The notes under the pieces were generated by a model, which was not told the origin of the DNA, searched no databases, and worked only from the letters and a program-made list of their open reading frames with translations. From assembly GCA_003567115.1 (NCBI GenBank), contig PXAP01000164.1, positions 1 through 9,976 of the forward strand: a stretch of 9,976 bases of DNA. The letters are read 5' to 3'. Origin of the DNA: Bacteroidota bacterium (lineage in GTDB: Bacteria; Bacteroidota; Bacteroidia; Bacteroidales; PUMT01). Shown here piece by piece: positions 1 through 6,822 of the stretch; position 1 is the first letter of the stretch, and each line of letters starts with the position of its first letter. The position numbers were made by a program, and so were the translations under genes.

Positions 1-801
1 CTTGAAACCACCAAGATACATTCTGTAGCAGGCAGGATTGGGAATAAACACTCTTTGAACACACGCCGCCCCTTCCGTTCGCCCCACAGTACCGTAACTG
101 CGGTTGCCATGGTTGGCGGGGGCAAATTGCCACAACCCGGGGAAGTATCTTTATCGCACAACGGGGTTTTATTCCTTGACGAGCTGCCCGAGTTTCAGCG
201 CACGGTGCTTGAAGTGATGCGGCAACCCCTGGAGGACAGGGAAATTGACATATCACGTGCCCAATATTCGGTGCGTTATCCTGCAGCCTTCATGCTGGTG
301 GCTTCCATGAATCCCTGCCCCTGCGGCTATTACAACCATCCGGAAAAAGATTGCGTTTGTCCGCCGGGACTGGTGCGTAAATACCTGAACCGCATTTCCG
401 GTCCGCTGCTCGACCGCATAGATATACACATTGAGGTGGTTCCCGTGCCCTTTGAAAAATTGTCTGAGAAGAGAAATGCAGAGAGCTCCTCCACTGTAAG
501 AAAAAGGGTTGCCGCCGCCAGACAGGTTCAGGAAAAACGGTTTAGTCACAGCAGAAATATTCACTGCAATGCGCAGATGAATTCAAAAATGCTTCACGAG
601 TATTGTTCAATCGACAGCAGCGGTAAACTTTTATTGAAAAACGCCATGCATAAACTTGGTTTATCAGCCAGGGCATATGACCGCATACTTAAGCTTTCAC
701 GAACAATTGCCGATCTGGATAACCGTGATAAAATAGAAGTTATGCACCTGGCCGAGGCAATCCAGTACAGAAGTCTCGACCGGGAAGCCTGGGCAGGATA
801 A
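1..801 (+). CDS. comM: ComM/YifB-family Mg-chelatase-like AAA+ ATPase, C-terminal part (5' end outside window)
   Basis: The reading frame is open from base 1 (Leu-Glu-Thr-Thr-Lys...) to a TAA at 799-801, giving 266 visible codons. The N-terminal domain and Walker A loop lie upstream of the window; full-length family members are about 500 residues. Visible family marks are the RRPFRSPH segment (about nt 61-87), a GGGKLPQPGEVSLSHNG stretch, the Walker B motif VLFLDE (Asp-Glu codons at nt 178-183), the ASMNPCPCGYY segment with clustered cysteines (about nt 301-360), the ISGPLLDRIDIHIEV sensor/arginine-finger region, and the C-terminal Mg-chelatase helical domain ending in YRSLDR. From family knowledge, ComM is a hexameric helicase that promotes branch migration during natural transformation; many annotations say only 'YifB Mg chelatase-like'. 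A TTG at 55 is in frame but lies within the conserved ATPase core, so it is not the start. The nearest neighbour, hppA, is 192 bp away and not evidently functionally linked. Confidence 0.95.
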   Translation, partial: LETTKIHSVAGRIGNKHSLNTRRPFRSPHSTVTAVAMVGGGKLPQPGEVSLSHNGVLFLDELPEFQRTVLEVMRQPLEDREIDISRAQYSVRYPAAFMLVASMNPCPCGYYNHPEKDCVCPPGLVRKYLNRISGPLLDRIDIHIEVVPVPFEKLSEKRNAESSSTVRKRVAAARQVQEKRFSHSRNIHCNAQMNSKMLHEYCSIDSSGKLLLKNAMHKLGLSARAYDRILKLSRTIADLDNRDKIEVMHLAEAIQYRSLDREAWAG

Positions 802-862
802 TATTCCGCCTGTGATCCTGCACAATTTTTAATATTCATACTACATAATACCGGAATTTTTT

Positions 863-870
863 TAAATTTG
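863..870 (+). promoter_or_regulatory. Candidate Bacteroidota -7 promoter element for hppA
   Basis: TAAATTTG matches the Bacteroidota primary-sigma -7 consensus TAnnTTTG exactly and lies 123 bp before the hppA ATG. No matching TTG -33 element sits 19-21 bp upstream, and the region is AT-rich, so a chance match is quite possible. If real, transcription would start near 877 and the leader would be about 115 nt, including the 893-921 stem-loop. Confidence 0.3.
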
Positions 871-892
871 TGACTGTTTTTTTTCGATTTCT

Positions 893-921
893 CCCAAGAT
901 ATTGTTAGACAAAGACTTGGG
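893..921 (+). other. Stem-loop in hppA leader
   Basis: CCCAAG (893-898) pairs with CTTGGG (916-921). Nested inside, TTGT (902-905) pairs with ACAA (909-912) around a TAG loop, leaving a symmetric 3x3 internal loop (ATA/AGA). The pairing is exact but short. It has no following T-run, so it is not a normal intrinsic terminator. It could be a leader RNA structure or chance. Confidence 0.3.
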
Positions 922-980
922 TTTGGCAGGAAAGTAATTATTAAAATTAATTTCAATTATTAACTTAAACTTAATTAAAA

Positions 981-986
981 AGGAGG
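981..986 (+). promoter_or_regulatory. Strong Shine-Dalgarno of hppA
   Basis: AGGAGG is followed by a 7-nt spacer (aattgat) and then ATG at 994, which is optimal for pairing with the 16S rRNA tail. It fixes the hppA start. None of the other gene starts in the window has a comparable motif at proper spacing, in line with the weak use of Shine-Dalgarno sequences in Bacteroidota. Confidence 0.85.
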
Positions 987-993
987 AATTGAT

Positions 994-3186
994 ATGCCTG
1001 TAATTTTTTGGTTAGTACCATTAAGTTCTTTGCTGGCTTTGGGTTTTGCTTATTATTTCTTTAAGAATATGATGGGCTATGATGAAGGAACTGACATGAT
1101 GAAACAGATTGCTGCCCATGTTCGAAAAGGAGCGGGAGCCTATCTTCGCCAGCAATACAAAGTTGTTGCAATCGTTTTTGCGATAATTACCATTATTTTT
1201 GCCATAATGGCCTATGTGCTGGGAATTCAGAATCCCTGGGTGCCTTTTGCATTTCTTACCGGGGGTGCCTTCTCCGGTCTGGCCGGTTTTTTCGGGATGA
1301 AGGCCGCTACCTTTGCTTCGGCCAGGGTTACCAATGCTTGCCGTACTTCGCTTGACGGTGGCCTGAGGCTTGCATTCCGTTCAGGTGCAGTGATGGGTCT
1401 CACTGTTGTTGGGCTGGTTCTGCTGGATATTTCAGCATGGTTTTTAGTCCTTAACCATTTCATTCCCGAAGCAGAAATGGGTATGAAACTGCTTACCATT
1501 ACCGCCACCATGCTTACGTTTGGTATGGGGGCATCAACCCAGGCTCTGTTTGCACGTGTGGGAGGGGGTATTTATACCAAAGCAGCCGATGTTGGTGCTG
1601 ACCTGGTTGGTAAGGTGGAAGCGGGAATACCTGAGGATGACCCGCGCAATCCTGCCACCATTGCCGATAATGTTGGTGATAATGTTGGTGATGTTGCCGG
1701 TATGGGTGCTGACCTCTTTGAATCATTTGCAGGATCAATCCTTGCTACAGCCCTGCTGGGTGCGGCTGCATTTATAGGCTTTGGTGCTGAAATGCAGTTC
1801 AATGCCGTAATTGCTCCCATGCTGATTGCCGCGGTTGGTACCATGCTTTCTATTTTAGGTGTATTTCTGGTGCGGACCAAAGAAGGAGCAACCCAGAAAC
1901 AGCTGCTTAAATCGCTTGGTATTGGTGTTAATACCAGTGCAGCCCTGATAGTTGTATTTTCATTGCTTATATTGTATGCTCTCGGATTACCCAATTACTG
2001 GGGCATATGGGGTTCGATTGTTATCGGGCTGTTTGCGGGTATAGGTATCGGACAATCGACCGAGTATTTTACAGCTTCAGCTTTCAGGCCTACCCGCAAC
2101 ATTGCCGAAGCATCCACTACAGGACCTGCTACATTGATTATAAAAGGTATAGGAACCGGCCTTATTTCTGCCTCCGTACCCCTGGGAATAATTGTTGTTG
2201 GCATTACCCTGGCATTTGGTTTTTCGTCCGGATTCCAGTATGACGCTGCCAGCCTGAACATGGGCCTGTATGGTATTGGTATTGCTGCAGTCGGACTGCT
2301 TTCAACCCTGGGTATAACCCTGGCTACCGACGCTTACGGACCTGTTGCTGATAATGCAGGTGGTAATGCCGAGATGTGTCAGCTGGGAGAGGAAGTACGC
2401 AGCCGTACTGATGCCCTTGATGCGCTTGGAAACACTACCGCCGCCACCGGCAAGGGATTTGCCATAGGAAGTGCCGCGCTTACCGCACTTGCCTTGCTTG
2501 CCGCATACTTTGAGGAGGTGAAGGTCATGATTGTGAAATTCCTTGACAGACCGGATATGCCTATAAACAATATTCCCGCTATTGATGCTCAATTTATTGA
2601 TTTTATTCATCATTACGATATACATCTTATGAATCCGATTGTTATTGTAGGGATATTAATTGGCGTACTGTCGGTATTCCTTTTCAGCGGGATGACCATG
2701 AATGCAGTGGGGCGTGCAGCCCAGAAAATGGTTGATGAGGTTCGCCGCCAGTTCAGGGATATTCCCGGAATTATGGAGGGCAAAGCCGAGCCTGACTATG
2801 CACGTTGTGTTGCCATTTCTACCAAAGGTGCACAACAGGAGATGCTGGTGCCTTCCCTGATAGCTCTGCTGATCCCGGTTATTGTAGGGCTGATATTTGG
2901 TGTTGCCGGAGTTTCCGGATTGCTGGTCGGAACTATCACCTCCGGCTTTGCCATGGCTATCTTTATGGCCAATGCCGGCGGCGCCTGGGATAATGCCAAG
3001 AAATACATTGAAGAGGGTAACCTGGGAGGAAAAGGTTCTGAAAATCACAAAGCTTCCGTTGTTGGCGACATGATCGGGGATCCCTTCAAGGATACTTCAG
3101 GCCCCAGCCTGAATATACTTATCAAGCTGATGGTGATGGCCTCTGTTGTTACAGTGGGAGTTGCCGTAAGCTACAGTCTTTTCTAG
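994..3186 (+). CDS. hppA: Membrane-bound ion-translocating pyrophosphatase (K+-dependent type)
   Basis: This is a 730-residue integral membrane protein, the usual length for bacterial M-PPases, with about 16 hydrophobic segments. It hydrolyses pyrophosphate to pump H+ and/or Na+ across the inner membrane. Visible motifs are the substrate loop DVGADLVGKVE (199-209), EDDPRNP (214-220), DNVGDNVGD (225-233), Asp240/Glu243 in GADLFES (matching Thermotoga Asp243/Glu246), the second conserved core DAYGPVADNAGGNAEM (446-461), and the C-terminal GGAWDNAKKY (662-671) and GDMIGDPFKDTSGPS (691-705) segments. GNTTAATGKG (479-488) has Ala483 and Gly486 where K+-independent enzymes carry Lys and Thr, so K+ dependence is expected. 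The pumped ion cannot be fixed by eye; Thr89, Phe93 and Asp145 fit the spacing of residues reported for the dual Na+/H+ pump of Bacteroides vulgatus. The start is set by AGGAGG 7 nt upstream. The gene appears monocistronic, with a strong terminator 26 bp downstream. Confidence 0.97.
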   Translation: MPVIFWLVPLSSLLALGFAYYFFKNMMGYDEGTDMMKQIAAHVRKGAGAYLRQQYKVVAIVFAIITIIFAIMAYVLGIQNPWVPFAFLTGGAFSGLAGFFGMKAATFASARVTNACRTSLDGGLRLAFRSGAVMGLTVVGLVLLDISAWFLVLNHFIPEAEMGMKLLTITATMLTFGMGASTQALFARVGGGIYTKAADVGADLVGKVEAGIPEDDPRNPATIADNVGDNVGDVAGMGADLFESFAGSILATALLGAAAFIGFGAEMQFNAVIAPMLIAAVGTMLSILGVFLVRTKEGATQKQLLKSLGIGVNTSAALIVVFSLLILYALGLPNYWGIWGSIVIGLFAGIGIGQSTEYFTASAFRPTRNIAEASTTGPATLIIKGIGTGLISASVPLGIIVVGITLAFGFSSGFQYDAASLNMGLYGIGIAAVGLLSTLGITLATDAYGPVADNAGGNAEMCQLGEEVRSRTDALDALGNTTAATGKGFAIGSAALTALALLAAYFEEVKVMIVKFLDRPDMPINNIPAIDAQFIDFIHHYDIHLMNPIVIVGILIGVLSVFLFSGMTMNAVGRAAQKMVDEVRRQFRDIPGIMEGKAEPDYARCVAISTKGAQQEMLVPSLIALLIPVIVGLIFGVAGVSGLLVGTITSGFAMAIFMANAGGAWDNAKKYIEEGNLGGKGSENHKASVVGDMIGDPFKDTSGPSLNILIKLMVMASVVTVGVAVSYSLF

Positions 3187-3212
3187 AATATTACAGGTTC
3201 AGCCTGGATTTT

Positions 3213-3246
3213 AAAAAGCCTGCCGGAGTTATCCGGCAGGCTTTTT
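3213..3246 (+). terminator. Intrinsic terminator after hppA, probably bidirectional
   Basis: AAAAAGCCTGCCGGA (3213-3227) and TCCGGCAGGCTTTTT (3232-3246) are perfect reverse complements around a GTTA loop. The stem is 15 bp, with a 10-bp core of mostly G-C pairs and a five-T tail on either strand. It begins 26 bp after the hppA stop. Because the convergent lpxH operon ends 252 bp to the right with no closer classic terminator, the same hairpin can serve both directions. Confidence 0.92.
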
Positions 3247-3497
3247 GGCAAGGGGCGGGTCGTGTGCGGCCGGTAACTTGTCAGTGGAAACCGGTTAGGG
3301 GATATTTTAGTGCAACATGAAAACCTGTGTACTATAAGCGCGCTCATGTCCTTGCCGGACTTTGCCCGAAAGGCCTGTATGCAAAAAAATCCGCGGTGTA
3401 AAGCAAAAACCGGGGTTAAAGCCACCTTCTGGCGGTGGATAGTTGGATGTAGCGAATTTTTTACAATTGCTGTAAATTAAGGTTAATTTAAATGTAT
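3247..3497. other. Convergent intergenic region between hppA and lpxH
   Basis: I see no credible gene in this stretch between the hppA terminator and the lpxH stop codon. Short open frames here have no recognisable protein features. Weak inverted repeats exist (for example CCACC 3422-3426 with GGTGG 3434-3438), but none has a T-tract. It most likely forms the 3' untranslated part of the lpxH operon transcript. A small RNA cannot be excluded by eye. Confidence 0.45.
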
Positions 3498-4283
3498 TTA
3501 CTTCCCCGAAAGGGAAGTCATATCCCTGGTATCACCATCAAATTTCTTTATTTCCATTTTCTTGCCGTCAAAAACCCCGTAGCTGAAATGCCACAGCCAG
3601 TCACCCAGATTTATACAACGTGAGCTGCCGTTTTTAAGCGGCACATCAAAAGGGATATGGCGGTGGCCGAATACAAAGTAGTCAAAATGCTCCTTTTCAA
3701 GCATCCGGTTGGCAAAGATGACATGCTCCTCTTTATCGTGTCCCCGGTAGGGAATGATCTGCTCTTTTGAGTAACGGCTGTTGTGCGACCATTTATGGGC
3801 GAACCAGATTGCAAAATTGGGGTGGAGCCAGGAAAAAATCCGCTGCAACGGCCGGTTGGTAAATATCCGTTTAAGAAGAAGGGTACCCTTGTCATTCTCA
3901 TCCAGTCCGTCGCCATGCGCCAGATAGAATTTTTTCCCTTCAATTTCGGCAGAACCGGGTTCCTTGTGTATTGTCATTCCGGTTTCGGCAGGCAGGTAGT
4001 CGAATACCCAGGTATCATGGTTGCCTGTAAAGAAGTGAACGGGAATACCACTTTCAGTCAGTCCGGCGATTTTTCCAAGAACCCTGGTATAACCCCTTGG
4101 AACCACCCTTTTGTATTCAAACCAGAAATCAAAAATATCACCCAAAAGATATAGCTCCCGGGCATCCTCTTTTATGCTTTCCAGCCATTTCACAAAAAAC
4201 CGCTCCCGGAGAATGCTTTCTGCCGGATCCGGTAACCCGAAATGGGCGTCGGATGCAAAATATATATTTTTATTATTGTTCAA
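3498..4283 (-). CDS. lpxH: UDP-2,3-diacylglucosamine diphosphatase (LpxH-type metallophosphoesterase)
   Basis: The 261-residue calcineurin-like phosphoesterase has all metal-binding blocks: DAHFG (Asp12, His14), GDIFDFW (Asp49), GNHD (Asn88, His89), AHGD (His123) and GHRH (His207, His209). Residue spacing and length (E. coli LpxH is about 240) fit LpxH, which cleaves UDP-2,3-diacylglucosamine to lipid X and UMP at the cytoplasmic face of the inner membrane in lipid A synthesis. No signal peptide is present, as expected. The start is TTG at 4283-4281; no in-frame ATG precedes the first metal motif, and this start places Asp12 where the family has it. The gene is the last of a three-gene minus-strand operon, 17 bp after the upstream stop. 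No Shine-Dalgarno is seen, so coupling to the upstream gene is possible. Other UDP-sugar or nucleotide phosphoesterases of the same fold are less likely. Confidence 0.88.
   Translation of the reverse strand: MNNNKNIYFASDAHFGLPDPAESILRERFFVKWLESIKEDARELYLLGDIFDFWFEYKRVVPRGYTRVLGKIAGLTESGIPVHFFTGNHDTWVFDYLPAETGMTIHKEPGSAEIEGKKFYLAHGDGLDENDKGTLLLKRIFTNRPLQRIFSWLHPNFAIWFAHKWSHNSRYSKEQIIPYRGHDKEEHVIFANRMLEKEHFDYFVFGHRHIPFDVPLKNGSSRCINLGDWLWHFSYGVFDGKKMEIKKFDGDTRDMTSLSGK
3500..3518 (-). other. Hairpin overlapping the lpxH stop codon
   Basis: Read on the minus strand, ACTTCCC and GGGAAGT pair perfectly (7 bp) around a 5-nt loop, and the stem runs into the TAA stop. The following sequence is A/T-rich (AAATACATTTAAATT) but is not a T-run. 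It could slow the polymerase or protect the 3' end; as a classic terminator it is weak. Confidence 0.35.
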
Positions 4284-4300
4284 GTGTTTGATAAGATGGT

Positions 4301-5554
4301 TTAATCCAGCACCCTTGCCAGTCTCCGCCGTAACTCTGCTGCTGACAGGTTCCGTGCAATTATCCCTGCATCACGGTTTATAAGGAAATTGGCGGGGATC
4401 TGCTGCACGTTATATACACCGGCTGCACCAGTGTCCTCCCCGAGCTCGGCAACGTTGATCCAGGGTAATTCAAGGAATTTTATGCTTCTCAGCCATTCAT
4501 CCCTGTCTCTCTCTATCGAAACCTGGTATATCTGAAAATCTTTGTCCCGGTAAGCCCTGTATACGGGCAGGAGTTGGTGACTGAACTGAACACTGGCCGA
4601 ATTAAGTGATGAACCGAAAAGAACGAGTATATATTTTTCAGAAAGGGAATGCAGTCTGATTGTATCACCATCAGTACCGGGCAGGGCAATATCGGGATAT
4701 GTTGTGACCAGATCTCCCCTTTGTTCTGCCATTGCAGTAAGCCTGTAAAGTTCATACTGCCTTTCCTGGTTTTCAGCATCCCTGACCAGAGCTCTTACAT
4801 GAGGTGAGCCGGGGTATTTTTTATTCAACGATTCGGCTACAATCTTCAGGTACTGAATGTCACGGGTCTGGTCCAGCACATAATTTTCATCATCAAGCTG
4901 CTGATAGAGAGCTGTGATTGCTGCAAGCGACTCCATATTATCAAGGATGAAAGCTATGGAAAAATTACGCTGTGCCTTGATTATCTCATCCAGCTCCCGG
5001 TTGATCCTTGCCTCCTCTTTCTCAAACCCGGGGCCCTCTTCCAGTTCGATAATTTCCCTTATGAGGGGCTCCATCTGTTTTTTTGTTGAAGCAAGACGGT
5101 CATTAAGCTTTTTCAGCAGTTCAGACCCTTCCGACCCTTCAACACTGTATGTGCCGGCCAGGTTTGCAGCCTGTGCTTCGACGGTTATACGTTCTCCCGG
5201 CTCGGCAAGGAGTGTTATGAAGTTACGGTTTTCAAGCCTTAATCTGTAGAAAGCAGGTTCTGATATTGACGATGAAAATGAGAATCTGCCGGAACTTCTG
5301 ATGCTTGCTGAATCAAGGACGGCGGGGCCTGCTACCTCAAGTTTTTCAAAATAGAGGGTTTTCCCGGCTCCCTCATCTATCTTTCCGCCTATCCGTACCC
5401 TTGATGATTCCCCGCAGGAAAAAAACAAAACAAATGGCAATAACATCAGGACAGAAATCAACAGGTTGCCGGCTGTTCTTTTGCCCGGGTTAATCCCGGG
5501 GGCAGGGTAACGGTTGCCTTTGCCAAAATTTATTTTGCAGACTGGTTTCTTCAT
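4301..5554 (-). CDS. Predicted lipoprotein, TlpA-like domain lacking the catalytic cysteines
   Basis: This 417-residue protein has a hydrophobic stretch (about 31-45) ending in a lipobox-like LFFSC with Cys47, so it should be a lipoprotein. Its N-region is unusually long (about 30 residues), and no better downstream start exists. Residues about 52-140 resemble the DUF4369 beta region of Bacteroidota TlpA-like lipoproteins. The middle (about 145-275) is helical and charged. Residues about 285-417 are thioredoxin-like and align with the upstream neighbour through QVSIERDRDEWLRSI, QQIPANFLI (cis-Pro 387) and IIARNL. Where the neighbour has WCGPC, this protein has LNSAS (Asn318, Ser321), so thiol-disulfide exchange by that site is impossible. 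It lies 14 bp after its paralogue and 17 bp before lpxH, clearly in one operon. The function is unknown; a binding, chaperone-like or partner role to the active paralogue is inference only. Confidence 0.85.
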   Translation of the reverse strand: MKKPVCKINFGKGNRYPAPGINPGKRTAGNLLISVLMLLPFVLFFSCGESSRVRIGGKIDEGAGKTLYFEKLEVAGPAVLDSASIRSSGRFSFSSSISEPAFYRLRLENRNFITLLAEPGERITVEAQAANLAGTYSVEGSEGSELLKKLNDRLASTKKQMEPLIREIIELEEGPGFEKEEARINRELDEIIKAQRNFSIAFILDNMESLAAITALYQQLDDENYVLDQTRDIQYLKIVAESLNKKYPGSPHVRALVRDAENQERQYELYRLTAMAEQRGDLVTTYPDIALPGTDGDTIRLHSLSEKYILVLFGSSLNSASVQFSHQLLPVYRAYRDKDFQIYQVSIERDRDEWLRSIKFLELPWINVAELGEDTGAAGVYNVQQIPANFLINRDAGIIARNLSAAELRRRLARVLD

Positions 5555-5568
5555 AAATGTAAATTTGT

Positions 5569-6822
5569 TTAGTCAAACAGTTCAGCCAGTGTACGGTTAA
5601 GTTCTTCTCCTCTCAGATTCCTGGCAATGATTTTCCCGTCGGGGTCAAGCAGGAAATTGGCTGGTATGCCGTCTATCTGGTAAAGAGGGACAACCTCGGA
5701 GCTCCAGAACTGCAGATCGCTCACATGGGTCCACCGATGCAGGTTATCTTCCTCAATTCCCCTGAGCCAGGCATCTCTGGTACGATCCAGGGAAACCTGG
5801 AATATTTCAAAGCCGTTATTGTTGTATTTGCTATAAGCATCAACAAGGTATGGGTTTTCTTCCCGGCAGGGGCCGCACCAGGCTGCCCAGAAATCAAGCA
5901 GAACATAGTTGCCCCTGAGATAGGAAAGGTTTTTTGTTTCTCCGTCAGGGTCAGGCAGGGAGATCTCCGGTGCCATGCTGCCGGTGGCAAGAAGACTTTC
6001 TCTTTGTTGTCTCTGCTCAAACTGGCTTTTCATCTCCTTTACATTCTCATTCAGGGTTACCGTATAGTCAAGATCAGGATACAGATCTGTCAATATCGAA
6101 TCTACCATGATATAGTACTGGAAATCTTCAGGATGCTGCAAAACAAAAGTGTTTGCATCAATCTGATGATAAAGGGCCATAAGACTGGCAAGTGAAGAGG
6201 GATTGCGGTTGATAAAATCTATGGTGAAATGCCTGTGCTCTTCAGCTATATCGTTAAAGCGGGTTGCAGTCTCTGCCCTCAGCTGCTCGAATTCACCGGC
6301 AGAACCGTTCAGCCTGCTGCGGTAATCACTGCTAAGGGAGTCAAGCTTCATAAGAGTGAGATGCATCTCACGGTTAAGTTCATACGCCAGCTTTGATTCA
6401 GATGAACCTTCAATGGTGGCAGACTCCTGAAGGTTATTGTAATCGGCAGTGATTTCAATATCTTCTCCGGGGGAAACAACAAGAACAAGATTGTTAAGCT
6501 GGTCCTCCCGCAGTGACATGAACCTGATCTGGTCAATCTCTCCCTGAAACCGGAATTCACCTGTATATTCAAAAGTAAATGAATCGAGGGGAGTAAGCTC
6601 ATAGGTGCTCATTTCATAAAGATAGATCTTTCTGCCTTCTGCATTATCCAGTGTTCCGCTTATAGAATAATTACCGTCATGCCCTGAACAGGATGAAAAA
6701 ACAAAAATTATCAGTGCCGCCAAAGCAGCATTAATGAAGCCGGCCGGAGTAATTTCAGATATCCGGAAAATCTTTTTTATAAACATAATCATATACGGAT
6801 TTAAAATGGCTAAAGAAAACAT
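5569..6822 (-). CDS. Predicted thiol-disulfide oxidoreductase lipoprotein (DUF4369-like region plus TlpA-like domain)
   Basis: The 417-residue frame has a lipoprotein signal: basic IKK/R residues, a hydrophobic core (about 28-42) and the lipobox FSSC with Cys45. ATGs at residues 11 and 13 (6792, 6786) would give a more typical signal peptide than the first ATG at 6822, so the true start may be one of these. Residues about 52-135 look like DUF4369. A helical linker follows, then a TlpA/AhpC-TSA thioredoxin fold (about 283-417) with FWAAWCGPC (Cys316, Cys319) and cis-Pro387 in GIPANF. Family members act in the periplasm or at the outer membrane, reducing or exchanging protein disulfides; the substrate is unknown. 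It heads the minus-strand operon with its cysteine-less paralogue and lpxH. No convincing -33/-7 promoter was found upstream. Confidence 0.92.
   Translation of the reverse strand: MFSLAILNPYMIMFIKKIFRISEITPAGFINAALAALIIFVFSSCSGHDGNYSISGTLDNAEGRKIYLYEMSTYELTPLDSFTFEYTGEFRFQGEIDQIRFMSLREDQLNNLVLVVSPGEDIEITADYNNLQESATIEGSSESKLAYELNREMHLTLMKLDSLSSDYRSRLNGSAGEFEQLRAETATRFNDIAEEHRHFTIDFINRNPSSLASLMALYHQIDANTFVLQHPEDFQYYIMVDSILTDLYPDLDYTVTLNENVKEMKSQFEQRQQRESLLATGSMAPEISLPDPDGETKNLSYLRGNYVLLDFWAAWCGPCREENPYLVDAYSKYNNNGFEIFQVSLDRTRDAWLRGIEEDNLHRWTHVSDLQFWSSEVVPLYQIDGIPANFLLDPDGKIIARNLRGEELNRTLAELFD

Larger units (their letters stand above)
802..993 (+). other. comM-hppA intergenic region / hppA leader
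   Basis: This 192-bp AT-rich gap has no credible ORF on the plus strand. It holds a TAAATTTG element at 863-870, a two-part stem-loop at 893-921, and an AGGAGG ribosome binding site at 981-986, each listed separately. No clear intrinsic terminator for comM is visible: there are T-runs near 866-892 but no strong GC stem in front of them. The upstream gene may therefore end by another mechanism or read through into hppA. Confidence 0.6.

Noticed and set aside
1665..1700. Tandem repeat GATAATGTTGGT in hppA
   Set aside because: It simply encodes the conserved DNVGDNVGD pyrophosphate-binding motif, which is repeated at the protein level in the whole family.
1572..1994. Long antisense open frame inside hppA (140 codons), and a similar one inside the debranching-enzyme gene (7834-8412)
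   Set aside because: Both are shadows of strongly conserved coding regions on the other strand, with low-complexity composition and no start signals.
3183..3425. 80-codon minus-strand open frame between hppA and lpxH
   Set aside because: It runs through the hppA terminator, has no protein-like features, and its reading frame is explained by chance.
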